Assembly: GCA_947172415.1 (NCBI GenBank)
Contig: OX359197.1
Span: forward strand, 3,658,001-3,722,000
Direction: 5' to 3'
DNA: 64,000 nucleotides
From: Chondrosia reniformis
Taxonomy: Eukaryota > Porifera > Demospongiae > Chondrillida > Chondrillidae
Under the pieces are notes generated by a model, which saw only the letters and a program-made list of their open reading frames with translations, made no database searches and was not told the origin of the DNA. Position 1 is the first letter of the stretch, and every line of letters starts with the position of its first letter. The translations under genes and the position numbers were made by a program. Below, in pieces: positions 61,509-64,000 of the stretch.

Positions 61509-62198
61509 AGTGAAAGTTACTGGCAATATTAAAATTACAATCAAGTACTACACAGTACAAGTTACAAATTTAAGAGGGCCAAGTGACTGTACAATATTAA
61601 AATTACAATCAAGTACTAGCTACACATGCAGTGCAAGTTACAAATTTAAAGAGATCCAAGTGACCCCTAGGATAATCAGTATTTTAAACAGTACAAGACT
61701 TTAGTCACACTAGTACTGTTGCAGGCTTTGAAATCCTCAACTAATGCATAGAGAGTAGTAGTTGACACAGATCATCCAATTGCATGGTAGAACAATGGCC
61801 TACCAATTACCTTGTCACATCTTAGTATAGACTGAAGATGATGCATCTGCATGCCATATATCAACAAAGGTTCCAGTATTAAAGGGGTCTCAGCTAATAA
61901 CCACAGCAGATTTGATTTGCCTTGTGAGGGAGCTAAGAACACCGACGGTTGGTTGCATGCATTTGCATAATCAACAGGGTTAGAGACCATTTTGCAACTT
62001 GTACACAAGGGACATAACATGCGTATATAAAGGCCTTGGCCTTTTTTGTCCTATCCTAGGGGTCACTTGGATCTCTTTAAATTTGTAACTTGCACTGCAT
62101 GTGTAGCTAGTACTTGATTGTAATTTTAATATTGTACAGTCACTTGGCCCTCTTAAATTTGTAACTTGTACTGTGTAATATTGCCAGTAACTTTCACT
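61509..62198. repeat. 690-bp foldback with ~146-166-bp arms
   Basis: Left arm 61509-61674 and right arm 62052-62198 are reverse complements. The inner ~126 bp (CACAGTACAAGTTAC to CCTAGGATA) look identical. A 19-bp AAAATTACAATCAAGTACT segment is present only in the left arm. Both arms encode the same 40-residue antisense-paired peptide purely because of the inversion. The short unit AATCAAGTACTACACAGT...AGTTACAAATTT also occurs at 59960 and 60081, linking this foldback with that at 60100. An AT run follows at 62199-62211. Confidence 0.88.
61675..62051 (-). other. foldback spacer with 82-codon minus-strand frame
   Basis: Unique sequence between the arms. A minus-strand frame from 62020 to 61772 gives 82 codons with a protein-like composition: Cys-rich start CPLCTSC, then a Leu-rich helical segment. 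CCTTTATATACGC in the minus-strand direction (62035-62023), just upstream of the ATG at 62020, includes a TATA-like TATATA. I recognise no family. It may be cargo captured inside a foldback element, or chance. Confidence 0.3.
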
Positions 62199-64000
62199 AT
62201 ATATATATATAAACAAGACTATAAACAGGAAGCCATACGTTAACATGATTCTGAAAACAATATAGGGACGCCTGCATCGCCCCAACTAGTACATACACCT
62301 AGTACATACAACTAGACCATACAACTAGTTACTAGTACATACAACTACTTCATACAACTAGTACATAGAACTAGTACTTACAATTAGTACATACATCTAG
62401 TACATAAAACTATTACATAAAACTAGTGCTACAACTAGTATTTACAACTAGCATATACAACTAGTACATATTCTTATTACGTACACATATAACTAATACT
62501 TACAAATTACTACTACTTACATCAACTTGTATCTAGTACATGCAACTAGGATCTACCTAGTACCTAGTATAACTAGAACTAGAACCCACAACTAGTATAT
62601 ACAACCAGTACATATAACTAGTATATAAAAATAGTATATACACCTAGTACATGCAACTAGGACATATAGGTAATATATACACCTAGTACACACAACCAGT
62701 GCATACAACTAGTGTATAGATACACCTAGAAACTGGTACATGCAACTAGTACATAGAATGAGTATACAAAACTCATACATACGACTTGTACGAACAACAA
62801 GACACTAGTACATACAGCTGGTTCATAGAAGGTGAACATAAAACTACCACATAAAACTAGTAAAAACAACTAGTACAGAGTTAGTACATACAAGTTATAT
62901 ATACATACAACTAGTACATACAATTGGTGCATAACTAGTACATACAACTATTACATACAACTAGTACATACAATTCGTACATACAACTACCACATGCAAA
63001 TACTACATACAACTTGTACCTACAACTATTAAATATAACTAATACTAGTCCATACAACTAATACATAGAACTAGTACATACACCTAGTACATAAAATTAG
63101 TACATACAACTAGTACACACAAGTTCTACATATAACCAGTACATATAACTAGAAACTAGTACATGCAACTATATAGTACATAAAAGGAGTACATAAAACT
63201 AATACATACAACTAGTACGAACAACAAGATATTAGTACATACATCTACTTCATGGAACGTGAACATAAAACTCCCACATAAAACTAGTATATACAACTAG
63301 TGAACAACTAGTACATACAAGTTATATATACATACAACTAGTACATACAATTGTTACATAACTAGAACATGTAACTACTACATACAACTTGTACCTAAAA
63401 CAATTAAATATAACTAATACTAGTCCATACATCTAGTACATAAAACTAGTACAAAAACCTAGTACATAAAATTAGTACATACAACTAGTACACACAACTA
63501 CTATAGATAACTAGTACATACAACTAGTACATAGAACTAGTACATACCTCTAGAACATAGAACAAATACATAAAATTAGTACATGCAACTGGTGCGTACA
63601 TACAACTAGTACATACAACTAGTACATATATTTATTACATACAAATGTAACTAGAACATATAAAAAGTACAACAACTTGTATATAGTACATGCAACTAGG
63701 ATCTACCTAGTACCTAGCATAACTAGAACTAGAACCTACAACTAGTATATACAACTAGTACATATAACTAGTACACACACATATAACTAGTATATATAAA
63801 TAGTTCATACACCCAGTACACCCAACTAGGACATACAAGTAATATATACAACTAGTACACACAACCAGTGCAAACAAGTAGTAAATACAACTAGCAACTA
63901 GTACATGCAACTAGTACATAGAAAGAGTACATAAAACTCATACATACAACTAGTAGAAACAACAAGAGACTAGTACATACAACTAGTTTATAGAACGTCA
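62199..64000 (+). repeat. 13-bp satellite block to window end
   Basis: About 80 bp of non-satellite sequence (to 62282), then ACTAGTACATACA satellite. Segments of several hundred bases recur: GCAACTAGGATCTACCTAGT at 62543 and 63693, GGTTCATAGAAGGTGAACAT near 62820 and its relative near 63249. No gene is seen. Confidence 0.88.

Noticed and set aside
61450-62285. Two matching open frames of 84 and 101 codons sharing a 40-residue peptide, as a duplicated gene
   Set aside because: The shared peptide is the two inverted arms of one foldback read outward on opposite strands; identity comes from the inversion, not from protein conservation.
13036-64000. CRISPR-like array of short repeats
   Set aside because: The repeats are contiguous 13-mers without spacers, in eukaryotic sequence with retroelements.

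Overview
The window is almost entirely repetitive eukaryotic DNA, and I see no intact host gene. Three satellite families, several foldback or hairpin elements and at least four retroelement classes are present. Penelope-like and non-LTR elements together, plus an RT family I associate with cnidarian and sponge assemblies, suggest an invertebrate animal, perhaps an early-branching marine one. The species cannot be fixed from the sequence alone.

Layout. Positions 1-13035 hold a satellite of about 122 bp. It runs in one orientation at 1-1379 and in the opposite orientation at about 3412-13035. A separate satellite of about 145 bp (1380-3411) sits exactly between the two orientations. A 476-bp element with 13-bp terminal inverted repeats and a 6-bp target duplication interrupts the 122-bp array at 10884-11359. 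From 13036 to 64000 the background is a 13-bp satellite (consensus ACTAGTACATACA) that keeps one orientation for about 50 kb. It contains longer tandem duplications of roughly 1.0 to 1.75 kb.

Islands in the 13-bp satellite, in order: a short unidentified island (13170-13448); a SINE-like element (14640-14934); repeat A with a giant hairpin (16369-16995 and 49336-50116); a hairpin element with alternative pairings (23576, 24433-24831, 28263 and 58684); a relic of the 122-bp satellite (24403-25030); a broken RT gene with a Cys-rich N-terminus (32212-34440); the 3' end of a second RT element with a zinc knuckle and a nuclease-like domain (35456-36705); TIR repeat B (43072-44317 and, inverted, 55337-56235); a LINE whose RT core is deleted (44711-46072); a Penelope-like element with an intact 820-residue RT/GIY-YIG frame between 320-bp inverted arms (50741-53661); and a 3.6-kb complex of nested foldbacks and a tandem duplication (58633-62282).

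How the parts relate. The only long intact coding sequence is the Penelope-like polymerase. Motifs resembling minimal type I hammerhead ribozymes occur in both of its terminal arms, in the palindrome of repeat B, and inside a separate hairpin at 61253-61398. The latter two may be non-autonomous relatives or derivatives of Penelope-like termini. Everything else is best read as relics trapped in satellite DNA, in a region typical of heterochromatin.
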